From Chalara sp. BL73 (Eukaryota > Ascomycota > Leotiomycetes > Helotiales), in contig CAKJVC010000088.1 of NCBI GenBank assembly GCA_918026815.1, positions 310,001 through 374,000 of the forward strand: a stretch of DNA of 64,000 bases, in the 5' to 3' direction. Of this stretch, positions 34,294 through 44,901 are shown piece after piece. Position 1 is the stretch's first letter; every line of letters starts with the position of its first letter. Made by a program: the position numbers and the translations under genes. The notes below the pieces were generated by a model. The model had not been told where the DNA came from and made no database searches. It saw only the letters and a list, made by a program, of their open reading frames with translations.

Positions 34294-36667
34294 TTACCAA
34301 GAACATCTCGCTACAGGCCTATAATAGTCCGCCCAAAGCCCAATACATTTCTTGATATTTTTATCAGGATCCTGCTCACATTTCACAGGATCCTTCATTC
34401 CTGGGCAGTTTAATGTACCTGGTCCTTTGCCATCGCTGGAATAAGCACAATTATCAACGTTGAACAATTTCATTTTCCAGGATCCGTCTGGCCATGGAGG
34501 GTTATCTGTGTCCCCAGATGGCGCTTTTTGGTTTTTCAGTAACGAGTGCGAGTCGCAGAGATTAATGCTTTTGTCGGCATCTTGTTCAAAGAATGCCCAT
34601 TGAAAGTGGTTACTTATTTCGTCGATGTAGTTGTCATACACCACACTTTATCAGAGTCATTAGCCTTACGCCATCTAAACCAAACCCAAAATAGAAAAGC
34701 AAACTTGGACTTGAAAATCACAACAATAATGTGTAGGTAACCATGAAAACTTACCTAAGTCTATTTTTCGGCGGAGGTGCCTGGAAAGTTTGGGTTTGCG
34801 TTGGTTTTGGGGTATTTTCTGGTGTTGCGGTTGACCACGTGATTGTTGGACCTGGGGTTCCAGTGTATGGACATACATTCGAACCCGTCGCAACAGAATA
34901 GTAGATATCGCCTTTAGGACCACACATGCAATATGAAGCAGGCATTCGAGTTCCATGTGGAGATGCACCATGAATGCACCATGGTGTTGCCGCTGCCTTT
35001 GATGATGTTGGTACAGAGAAGGTCATAGTAGTAGTAAGGCTGTTTCTGTTGCTTGTGATAGAGCTGGAGGTTGCTGGGTTAGGTGGTTGTTGATGCCCTG
35101 TCGTAGTGGCAGATGCACCTTGACTGGCTGAGGCGGAGGTCAGGTAAGAGTAAGTATGTGTGGCATAGTCGAAACCAGATTCGCTCCAGGCTATGCCGCC
35201 CCCAACATCATTGTATTTGGCGAGTCGGCAAGCCGCAGCACTTGAGGTCGATGCAACTGTTGTAGAGGACCCCGTAACACTACAGCCGACTCGAGTCCCT
35301 GTACAAATAGTGGTTGTTTTACAATCTCTTTTGCTTGCTGTTGAAGCTGGACATATAGTTGACGTGGAACAGTCGCTAACTGTTTGTGTTTTGCAGCTCT
35401 GGGAACATGTTAGTTTCTCTAATTAAAGGAATAATGTATAGTTCTAGTTTCCTAGATTCCATAGGCCAAGCCAAGATTTTGAAAAAGCTTACAGATGTAC
35501 TACTCCTACTGGTGGCGCTACTATCTTTAGAATTCTTCGTTTCGGCGCTAGTCGTTGGTTCATTATCGTTATCGTTCTTTGGATCATCTGGATCGCTTTT
35601 TCCTGAGTTCCCGCCATTGTCACTAATAGGAGGGCAAGTGCTGACAAACAGAATATGGACGCATGGAAAATGGAAGTCCGGTAGTTTTGGCCAAGAGAAT
35701 TGGACATTAGGAAGACTTGGAACCTTCCAAAAAATGACGAAAATTGCTTGGTCACCGTCGTTATTGTCTTTGTTGTCATCACAATCACCTCTGCAGATAC
35801 AGCCGCCTGTTCAATGTCAGTATAGGGAGAATAAAAATTTATAGCAGGGAGCATACATCTCACAGCTGGCACTTCAGTTGGTTTGCCGTCACTAGCCGTC
35901 GTCGAAAGCCAGAAATTGGATTTCCAGTTCGTATTTGTCACAATATTTGTTGATAGCCCAAGCGGGGTCGTTGTCATGGTCGAGGTTACCAATTTGATAT
36001 CATACGAAGTGCTCGAAATGGTGACAGTGGGTTGACTCACACCTGATGTAGCTGGAACAGTAGAAGAAGCCACTCTACTAGATGAGCTACTGCCACTCCT
36101 AGATAAGGTTGTCACCTGTATAGTTCTACCAGTGGTAGAACTACCCACCTCGTTTGTGGTTGTCTGTTGAGTATTTGGTCCACTTGTTGCATTTGTATCT
36201 GTTCTAGTTGAATGTATCGAGGTAGTAAATTTAGACCGTGTTGTTAAAATGTGCTGTGTACCTGAGCTTTTTGTTGTTGTTTGTTGAGTCCCGGAGGTAG
36301 GGGCACGGGTGGTAGAGTTGGCACCTTTGCTTGTTGTCCCAATTTGAGTCCTAGATCTGGTAGTCGAGTTTGCCCCTGTGCGGGTTGTCAAGTGTATAGA
36401 GCTAGTGAAATTCGATTTGGTTGCTGAGATCATCGAGGAAAACATTGAGGATGCCATTGAGGATGCCATAGATGAGGCAATTATGGAACAAGAGTCATTA
36501 CCGGCTGAGCCGGCTTTTATCTCGCCTGAAATCTGTGTTTCTCTGCGCTGCAATTTATCACGAGTGTACATTGTGTTGAAGTCGTCGGGCCTCAGAATCA
36601 AAGCAGCTGAAGCTTCAACTACGGCACCAAAACAGAAGCAAGAACCGAGTAACCTGTATATCAACAT
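34294..36667 (-). CDS. large Ser/Thr-rich secreted or wall protein, function unknown
   Basis: Four exons (36667-35857, 35806-35493, 35398-34755, 34645-34294) join to 706 residues. Residues 1-22 are a signal peptide (MLIYRLLGSCFCFGAVVEAS), followed by a possible Kex2-type dibasic site (QRR). Residues about 60-240 are Ser/Thr-rich with short repeats (SSMASSMASSMFSSM, NSTTR, TQQTTT) and should be heavily O-glycosylated. After the first intron comes a Cys/Asp-rich segment (CGGCICRGDCDDNKDNNDGD), then a second Ser/Thr stretch with a Cys pattern (SCKTQTVSDCSTSTICPAS). The C-terminal 117 residues form a compact Cys-containing domain ending PVARCSW. I do not recognise a catalytic domain. Phases of all three introns agree, and the reading of exon 2 was fixed by the Cys-rich frame. 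An adhesin-like wall protein or secreted effector is possible; no GPI signal is seen. Confidence 0.75.
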
Positions 36668-37727
36668 TTTGAATAAGTTACTCGGGTCGAGTTCAACGTA
36701 ATTAGAAAGTAGTGCAAGCGACCACAAGAGTGGGAAAATAGGGCTATAAGGCTCTTCGAGATCAATATTTCTTGAGGCGTTCTAAGCAAGAAGCGATATA
36801 TTTTTAAATCTGCACCTATAGTAACGATACGATAAGCAATAGCCACTCCGTTCAATGCGATGTTTCAGCATCACTGATAGACAAAGTGGCTTAGATCGCA
36901 CAATTGTACTCCACCTAGAACCTTTATCAAGGCATGAAGTAAGCATGGTGCGGCTGGCGGTCTGTAGGATCAAATTTGATTTAGCATCAACAGTTTCTGT
37001 CAATTCTTGTTGCTGTATGTTTTTCAGGCCGTGCACTCTTGCTACGGGTTGCATAAATATAGTAGGTTATACAACATAGGAGGCTTGTGTGCTAATGTAG
37101 GATCACTGGGAATTACTTCCCAGCTTGTTGCAGGGGCATTTATGCATATTTGTGGGAAAGCTACCAGCGCACTTGCTTGTGTCACCATAAACTAGCAGGG
37201 GTCGTTAATATCGTGATACAAACTTGTGACTTGACATTTTGTCTGTTATATTAAACACTGAGATGTTCGAACTTCACTAGGTAGAAGCTTTATGTAATGT
37301 ATCAAAACAATTAATGCCATCCAATCTCTGATGTTTAACATGTATGACTCAGTAAATCTCAGTTCTACACGGTAATTTCTACAGATGGTACCTAACCCCT
37401 TGTCAAATCTCACCGATTCCAGCTGCAGAAGATACTTCAAGGATTTGTGGCACGGAATCTACTGTGGTTGATATACTGCGGACGCCGTACAATCCTTCAA
37501 CAATTGCAATGGGTCTATTTGCGTTTAGTGTTGTACTTGGTAATAACGGTTTAGGGAAGTGATTACGGAATCTATTTTTGGCTTTGGGGCTTGTTGGTAG
37601 ACGGCAGTAGCATTGCCGTTTCTTCTGTTTTTCATATAAACCAAATATGTAATTGTCCAATCTGTATTCTTATTTCGCGTTTATCTAGCATTGTGTTGTT
37701 TTTGAACGTTACTCCTTCTCTTTCATC
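36668..37727. other. divergent intergenic region between two secreted-protein genes
   Basis: About 1.06 kb between the starts of the two secreted-protein genes. AT-rich, no gene recognised; a bidirectional promoter is possible. Confidence 0.5.
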
Positions 37728-39063
37728 ATGCACCTTTCTGCCTTTTCGAGATGGAGCGTCTTCTACAATGTCTTGGTCCTTGCTTCCTTTTCTTTAGCCA
37801 AGGTTCCGGGCGTCCTTGAGTCGGTTGAGAGCATTCCATACACATTTGGTTCGTATAGAGATACAAAAACAACAAATTGGTAGGCAAAAACTTGGCTACT
37901 TGCCTGGGCTTGAACTCGAATGTGGTCTAAACGGCTGATAAATTTGACGGGAGTGGTTTGTTGACTGACATACCTTTTAACAGGACTGACGTATCGCTCG
38001 TTGGTCGAGCTGATACTGATGTGGACCCAAGGTTCTTGACAGGATGTCTAAAAGCGTGCGGTGGCCGAACTTGCTGCAAGAGTAAAAAGTCCTCCAAGAA
38101 GCATACCCGGGCGCCAGGAGAGCCAACCGGATTTGTTTCTGATATCTCACAATACACTCAAACGGAATTGGGAGAATATATAAAGAGAAGGACCGACTCA
38201 GATCCGAATATGGAATTTGTTTTGAACAGTCTTGCAGATATTCCAAACAATTTACACATAAACATGCAGTTATTAGATGGGAAGACCGCAGAACTTCCCT
38301 TCCCAACTTCGCGATTCAAAGTTATAGAGAGCAAGGAGTTTTCGATTGGCATGAAATCGCTTACTGGTTGCACATTGTTAACTGTGGTCAAAGACTTTGA
38401 TGTGGGAAAGGAGGATCAAAAGATGGGTATCTGGATTGGACACATGTGGGAGTAGGTCTCGAGATCTGTCTTACATATATACTTTTTGCTAAACTTCAAA
38501 TCAGGAAACCAGGATTCGTTCCTGAAGTTGAGCCAGATTTAGACGATGACATGAACGAGATCCCGGGAACGGAGAGTATGAAGCTGGATGCACAAGTAAA
38601 TGACTGGGTCTACAAATTCATCGAGGACGGTTTTCCACTTCCTGATACCCCTAACCTGGCACCACAAAAACCTGGCAGTGCCAATCCACAGTTTCAAGAC
38701 GGCATAAAAAAGCATCTAGATGCACTGAAAGGTGCGAGTGCCTTTATTATGACTCCGAGGCGGGAAGTGTTGTCTGATGATGGCAAAATAACTTATCAAA
38801 ACTACGCACATCATATTTCTCACATTGGAAGGCTCAAAGGGTATCTTAAGTACATGGATTCCAGTCTCAGGATCAATAAAGAGTTTCTTTATAAGCCCCT
38901 CCGCGACTGGGACGAAGAAACGTTATCTGCTAGTTTTACTGGTCGGGCACTTTTTGAATACGTTCCAGATAGAATGAAGAGAAGATTTGGGAGGCTGCTG
39001 ATGGAAGATGGAGGCGAGGATAAAGTTGGGCTTCAAGAGTTTGATTTTGGACCGAGTGCTTGA
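37728..39063 (+). CDS. secreted protein of unknown function
   Basis: Three exons (37728-37852, 37984-38451, 38505-39063) encode 383 residues. The first exon encodes a signal peptide (hydrophobic core FYNVLVLASFSLA). After the first intron lies a Cys-rich, Lys-rich segment (CLKACGGRTCCKSKKSSKKH), followed by a globular-looking region without TM segments and an acidic stretch (PEVEPDLDDDMNE). No domain is recognised. The first donor (gtatag at 37853) was chosen because it keeps the frame; the intron of 131 nt is longer than its neighbours. The second intron (38452-38504) is clean. The gene lies at the edge of a 3.6 kb AT-rich gene desert, a setting common for lineage-specific secreted proteins and effector candidates in plant-associated fungi, but effector function is inference only. 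Confidence 0.72.
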
Positions 39064-41181
39064 TTTAGTGCAATGAACTATGCCAGGTAAAGCTATGTAT
39101 ATAGATCTGGATCCCTTTAGTGCTCCAATTATGATAAAACCTTCAATTGTGGTAGATGTTGTCTTATACTTATCCGTATGGTCAAAGAAGGTATCTCGGC
39201 CGAAATAAGGGATTGAAGTGTATTGACGACTAGTATGGGTGATAGAATATAGTAAATAGGGTAGAATAGGCATACGTATTTAATTGTAGAAACAAGAGAA
39301 TCAACTATATAAAAAAAGTAAAATAGGGGCCAAATGCCAAGAATAACTAGACTAAAACAGGAAGCTCTAGGTCAAATCCAGCTTATAGGTTGATGATATA
39401 AATACGCACCATTAGGATATCAATAGAATCCTTGAAAGTCCCTAATAAGACTATTCTAGGATAGTAGAGCTAAAAGTATGCTTTACAATAATTGTATATA
39501 CTTAGAATTTTATGTCAATCGATGACAAGGCCAATAATTTATTTTCGGATGTTGATAATGAAATTTTTTTAATATAATAGAAAGGTTTATCATATTTCCA
39601 ACGGGTGACCGTACTATGCAATACGAATTCTATATAGATGATGCATAAAAATGTTCAAACCCATTGTTTTTATATTAAAAATAAACAAAAATTAGGCAGT
39701 GAAGTATTTTAAAAAAGCAAATAAATGATGCGTGTAAATAATTAGACTATAGGCTTAAAGGCAAGAAAAAATAAGTCAATTAACACACACGATCATGGGA
39801 TTATTGGGTAGCACTTAGCTAGACGTGGATATAAGGAGCGATTTTGCACCATCCACAATCCCCCTCAATCAGATAGAATTATAAGAAGTATAGAAATAAT
39901 CAAAGCCAGCAATGGCGATCAGGAGCGTCGTTACGAAGATAATCGTGGGGCTTTGCTTCTGATCCTCGATGATTGTAAGTCCGCTGAACTGAATTTTGAT
40001 CAATCTACCTTTTCATCCCACTCCACAAGGCAACAAAGGTCTGACCACATCTATAATCGCTCTTTATACTCACCATGTCGCCTGCTTCATTCCAACCAAT
40101 CTAGCCATTGTAAACACTCACCGCTAAGGTCGCTCTGTGACCCCTTAGGAAATATCCTTTAACTCTTTTCATCTCTAGCTAGCATGGACTGAGTTTGTTA
40201 GTTATGTTTGGCCAATGTCATGTAACTACTGATACTGCCAAATAGTGGGCATGGTGACACATTTTAGTTGTTGCACGAGACCACACTTATGAGCAGTGAC
40301 CAGAGAAAGGTGTATGTATGGAGCGACGAAAAATTGCGCAAAAGAGATGTTACCTGGCGACTGTAGAATTGAACTTGATAAAGTAGATAGACTAAGTTGT
40401 GTTTTAAACCTTGTTCCCTCATGGTGTTTTAGTCATGGTGGCTCGCTCGAATACGTAATCTTTTCTTGTCTCTCCAGCGTATAGGGTTCTCGAGCTTTGC
40501 TAGACTATATTCTCTATGCCTTCTTATCCTCGAAAGTTCCAATTATATGCTCAAATCCTCTCCTAGCACTATTTGAATGAGACCTAGTTGGTTTTAGTAA
40601 AAGTTTTATCTATAATTGGGCTATTGAACGTATGCTAGCCATCTATCTACCAAAGGATTCTGATATATAAGGTTATTTGACGTGGTAGAAGAAACTCAGG
40701 ATCAATAATAAGTTTACACAGAAAAAAAAGGTATGGAGAGATAAAATCTTGTGCCCCTTGGAAGTAGGTTGCCCAGAAATAGCAGAGAAAATAATACCAG
40801 CCGCAAGAAGTTATTTCTGGTTTCTGTCGCGGTGTCTAGAAGTAAATAGTAGGACTGTCACGCAGGTATAAACAAAACAAACTCTAAGAAGTGCCTCTCT
40901 GCTCAAGAGAGCTTCAGAATCGTTCTGCCAGGGCTTCGTTAACTCCTAGTTTTCATTGTCAAAGAGTATCTTCCTAATTGAACTGCCTGTCATCATATTT
41001 ATTAACCACTCTATTTATTCCATTCTCAAATAATCCTCCTTTAATCTATCTTTTTGAATATGTAATACAAGGCGTCTCGCGCCACGCTTATATTATTAGA
41101 CAACCCAAAAAGCAGCATTGCAATTTCCTTTACAAAATCAATTATTACTTATTATAACCAATGTTAAGCGTAAAAACTGAC

Positions 41182-41262
41182 ACATACGACCACAAACTAA
41201 AGAAAACTGGGCTATCTTAACCATCTGGCTGTACATGAGCTTCCGAAGGGTAGTAATCCGAA
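41182..41262 (+). pseudogene. degenerate 5S rRNA relic
   Basis: The first 30 bases (ACATACGACCACAAACTAAA and following AACTGGGC) match the 5S gene at 44454 except for G-to-A changes at several positions; similarity then fades through the B/C-loop region to about 41262. The 3' half with the TFIIIA C-block cannot be found. The substitutions are mainly transitions of the RIP type. The flanks of the two copies are unrelated, so it is not part of a tandem duplication. Confidence 0.7.
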
Positions 41263-42023
41263 TGCAAAAATGAAACTTGAAATCGGGAAACGAAAATATA
41301 TAGCTCAAGGTTCGCCAATCACTTTTCATCTTTTCCAGCAAGGATTCTAAATTAATTCGAACACAACTTCTAGACATATTAGTTACAAGTTAGATTCAAA
41401 TTTTGTTTATAGGCAGCTTACGCCAGCTTATGTTTTATAAACAAAATGAAAAAGCATGTAAGTATCTGAACCCAGACTACACAACTATGCTAGGTTCTTT
41501 TTCTGAGATTACCTTATAGCACACACTGAGATACAAAAGTTGAGAACTAGCCTAATACAATAAATTTGGAGCTACTCCAGCTCTGACCAGTTATTCTTTG
41601 GGACACGCGTAATACCGACCTTACTTGCCACAGACAAGTGTTGCACTTTTTTCTAGTCAATTAAAATGACGTTGTTCTATGGCCAGCGTGCACATCTACA
41701 ATTATCCGGATGCCTTATTCTACTAGAGATTCCCAAACCAGGATTCGTTTCTGCCCTAACACGTTGACAGTTTTCGCTAACGGTAGTCTTGACGGCTGCA
41801 GACAGAAGTACACATTTTTGCTAGGGCCTTCGAGCCGCAATGATGGCACCCGAATCTCGTCTATAGTCTTTCCAGTACAAGTACGGATGAAACACGGCAG
41901 GCAATTCTTAGAGACTAGATTGTCCTTCGAGTTGCTTGCTTCTGTTTTTTCAAACGTAACTTATAGGTTTTTGTAAAAGAATAAAAGAATAAAGTTTATT
42001 TGAATTAAATGTTTTAAGTTTGA

Positions 42024-42039
42024 AAAAAAAAAAAAAAAA
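42024..42039 (+). repeat. poly-A tract
   Basis: About 16 consecutive A after GTTTG. Could be slippage or the tail of a decayed retro-element; no element body is recognisable upstream. Confidence 0.6.
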
Positions 42040-42696
42040 TATTAAACAGTTTTGTTTGTATTATTTTACAAAAAAGTTATTAAAATTTTTAGAACGTTTA
42101 CAAATTCGATATTTGTATGTAAAATCAGTGTCATTTGTACAGGGGTGAGATTTGAGGCGGGAAGTCGGTTAGCATTCAAGCGGTAGTTGTTCGCTGGCAT
42201 TCATTGTTGAGCGCTTAGATCCAATTCTCGCCCGGTGAATGATAGTTTCTACTACAGTGTGTGACTGCAATGAATCTTGGTCCAATAATGGAGTTGAGTC
42301 TGAATCAATCGGATTATACTCTTGAGGCTGGCTGGAAGCTTTGCGTTCTTCTCGTTGATTGATAAATGTGTGGCTATACATCAGTTACACAGTTGTCGGG
42401 CGTCTAAGCAAGGCGTTCTCCACGTTTGATGCTGGAAGGTGCCTGGGTAGCCGCGCGACTGATAACACAGCATCAGCGGCAATACAGAACTTTTGTCTCT
42501 CGCCCTTTTGGCAACCATAAAGTCACCTTTTAAACCTTTTAATCTGAAGCGCGAAAGCCCGAACCTGTTATCAATCTATTGACTGGCCTCCCTTGACCAT
42601 CTCTACATACTATCTCGACGAATTGCACTACAATCAGTCAATAACCTCTCATCTCAGAACTGCGGCATCAATTGTAAATTTGATTCAGAAACTACA

Positions 42697-43691
42697 ATGG
42701 CACCAGGTGAGGACGAATCAACTTCGACACCTACCAGCAAACTTCCATGGCTCTTATTTTTAGAGGAGGAGATCAATGCCTCTGAAGGACCAGTAGTCCG
42801 TGATATAAGTACTATCTTGAGATCGTTCCTGATCTCACCCAGCGAGAGCACTGCTATGGACACAGCACGACTTGTAAATGCGTCCTACTGGGAGAAACTA
42901 CTGCTCTCCGACCCCTTGATAAGATTCCAGGATGATAAAGGGATGGGCAGTTTCCTTTATTGCCTCTGGGAACTCGTTTTTGACATCGCAAGGCGCGTCC
43001 CTTACAATGATCCCACCCAAGACTGTCTCATACAATTTATTCTGGAGCTCCGGAAACTACCGCCAAAGCATTTCAAAATTTGGGAGGTAAGTTGCTTCTT
43101 AGGTTCCTTGTATATACCACTAATGTCATCTAAGGAGGATTCTCTCGTGTACACTAAGGAGCAGATATTCGTCTCGGTAATGGGAGACCACTGGAATGGA
43201 AATTACAGCACAGGCCCTCTCCTTTCCGTCTCTTTGAGCGCGATGCTGACAGGTAGCACAAAGTAAGCGGCGGTATGCATAGCGGTATCTTAGAAGAGTA
43301 TAAGCAACGCTGTGATGAATGGGTAAACTTCTCAGCCTTCGTCGCTCGTTGTACAGCTTCTGGCCTCAACAATCAGTACCCGGATCCCTGCTTGTACCCT
43401 AGTCGGGATATCCCAATTGGGCTTGAGGAAGAGATGTCGCAAGGACTTAACCGCGACTGCAAGATCATGGTTGCTACGCAATATATCTTGCTCGCTGGAA
43501 CTGCCATCTATGAAGAGTTTATCGGGAAGTCGGCAGAGGGTAGTAGCTTGAGAAAATGGGGACTAAAGAAGTGGCCGATTTGGACCCGGAGGCTAAATGA
43601 GATCACGTTGGAGTACGAGGAGAGTGGGAATACGGAGTTAGCTGCCATGACGAGGGAGGCATACGAGAAGCTGATCTCCTTTTCTGTGTAA
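42697..43691 (+). CDS. DUF3632-like fungal protein
   Basis: Proposed exons 42697-43086, 43135-43252 and 43294-43691 give 301 residues. The segment FLYCLWELVFDIARRVPYNDPTQDCLIQFILELRKLP resembles fungal DUF3632 proteins, whose usual landmarks GDHWN and EWVNFSAFVARCTASGL follow in order. Function is unknown; these proteins are abundant and variable in filamentous fungi. The first intron is clean (GTAAGT). The second is uncertain: the chosen intron is only 41 nt, and a 20-nt alternative in the same place would also keep the frame but is too short to splice. A degraded or alternatively spliced gene remains possible. No signal peptide. The C-terminus (AMTREAYEKLISFSV) is helical. Confidence 0.65.
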
Positions 43692-44453
43692 TGCTAGAGT
43701 GTCAGCCGGCTCTAATATAGGCATCCTACATATCGTTTTCCATGCTCTAGAATTGCCCACTATGGTACATATTATTCATTAACACCCTCCAAATAATCTA
43801 TCTTTGGATTATATACAAATAACATAATTTATATGGGCTCACTTATGGCTCAGTGCCAGACATTGATCAGATCTTCACTAACAGCACTTAGGGTCAAAAC
43901 GTCGTTCTCCGGTATGAGGGCAGAAATATATGTGGGGGGCTAGCAATTTTGCTTAGCACAAAGACGCGCCATGGAAGGCAACAACCGCTTATGGTATGGT
44001 CAACTGCTTCATTTTAGTAAAGTAGATTCGACGGACTCTGGAGTACTTTGATCCTGAAAGTATTCCTTCTCTTTTCTCTCCCCCGAAGTTCCAAGAACCT
44101 TAGGTTTAATACTTCGAATTTAAATTCCTGGACTTAGAAAGGAATACTTTAGCTGCGTTTCAACATCTGTACTTTCCTCTAGCAAGCGTGTATGTCTAAT
44201 TAGTCTTGTAAATGCATTGGTACAAGGTATATTATAAGTGCAGTATCCCTAAACTTGTTACCTCTTCATCTGGCATACCAGAAAGGTACTGCCTTGCAAC
44301 CCAGAAGCACAATTTTAGGCAGTGATGTTAGAACTTCATGTCACGCACGCCAAAATCCACACTCAGCTGTCTATTAGTGATGATCATAACAGAATTCTTA
44401 AAGAGTGCCATCGCAATAGTGGCTATAAGATCCATGATTATCAATTACCTGGT
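43692..44453. other. intergenic, upstream of the 5S gene
   Basis: About 760 bp, no gene recognised. Confidence 0.5.
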
Positions 44454-44573
44454 ACATACGACCACAGACTGAGGAAAACTGGGCATCCCGTCCGCTCTGC
44501 CCTACATAAGCCTCAGATTGGTAGACTAGTAGTTGAGTGGGTGACCACCAGCGAATCCCTACTGTTGTATGTT
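44454..44573 (+). rRNA. 5S ribosomal RNA (dispersed copy)
   Basis: A 120-base sequence begins ACATACGACCACAGACTGAG, contains ACTGGGCATCCCGTCCGCTC and GTGGGTGACCACCAGCGAAT, and ends GTTGTATGT, the hallmarks of ascomycete 5S rRNA, including the internal TFIIIA/box C region. The 5' and 3' ends can form the 9-bp helix I perfectly, and the AGTAG/CTACT helix also pairs. A few G-to-A differences from the pattern I remember (for example GAGTGG) could mean mild decay. T4 and T7 runs follow at 44576 and 44584, fitting RNA polymerase III termination. Single scattered 5S genes are normal in filamentous ascomycetes. Confidence 0.88.
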
Positions 44574-44575
44574 TA

Positions 44576-44590
44576 TTTTAGCCTTTTTTT
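44576..44590 (+). terminator. RNA polymerase III terminator of the 5S gene
   Basis: A T4 run at 44576-44579 followed by a T7 run at 44584-44590, directly after the 5S 3' end. Confidence 0.6.
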
Positions 44591-44901
44591 ATCATCTTTT
44601 TTATTGTCCCTTTCGGCAGCCTAAATAGATCGAGAGCTAGCTCCAGAGTTCGAACATGCTATGCGCCGAGGTTAGCATACATTGCCCTCGGCCTGTGTAG
44701 TAATACTGTCTGCCACTCAAGGCATATTTTTGTAGAATCGGTATCGTAAAAAGAGACCGTGGTTTCTGAAGTACTCGAGCATCAATACCAGTCATGTTCA
44801 GCTAGTGTAGTAATCAACTCATATTGGGTGCTTCGGTAGCTCCGTCCCTTGGGGGGTGAATATTGCATATTCAAAGATATATCGATATATTCGTGTTCTA
44901 A
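44591..44901. other. intergenic between 5S and amidase
   Basis: About 310 bp, presumably the amidase 3' UTR; nothing else seen. Confidence 0.5.

Larger units (their letters stand above)
39064..42696. other. AT-rich gene desert, probably decayed repeats
   Basis: About 3.6 kb with strongly raised A+T, many TAA/TAG/TATA strings and no long ORF. It has the look of sequence altered by repeat-induced point mutation. It includes a mutated 5S rRNA relic (about 41182-41262) and a pure A tract at 42024-42039. No transposase or reverse transcriptase can still be read. Confidence 0.55.

Noticed and set aside
41730..41755. string shared with the start of exon 3 of the secreted-protein gene (38506-38525)
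   Set aside because: Only about 15 bases match, and neither reading frame nor flanks continue; chance is likely.
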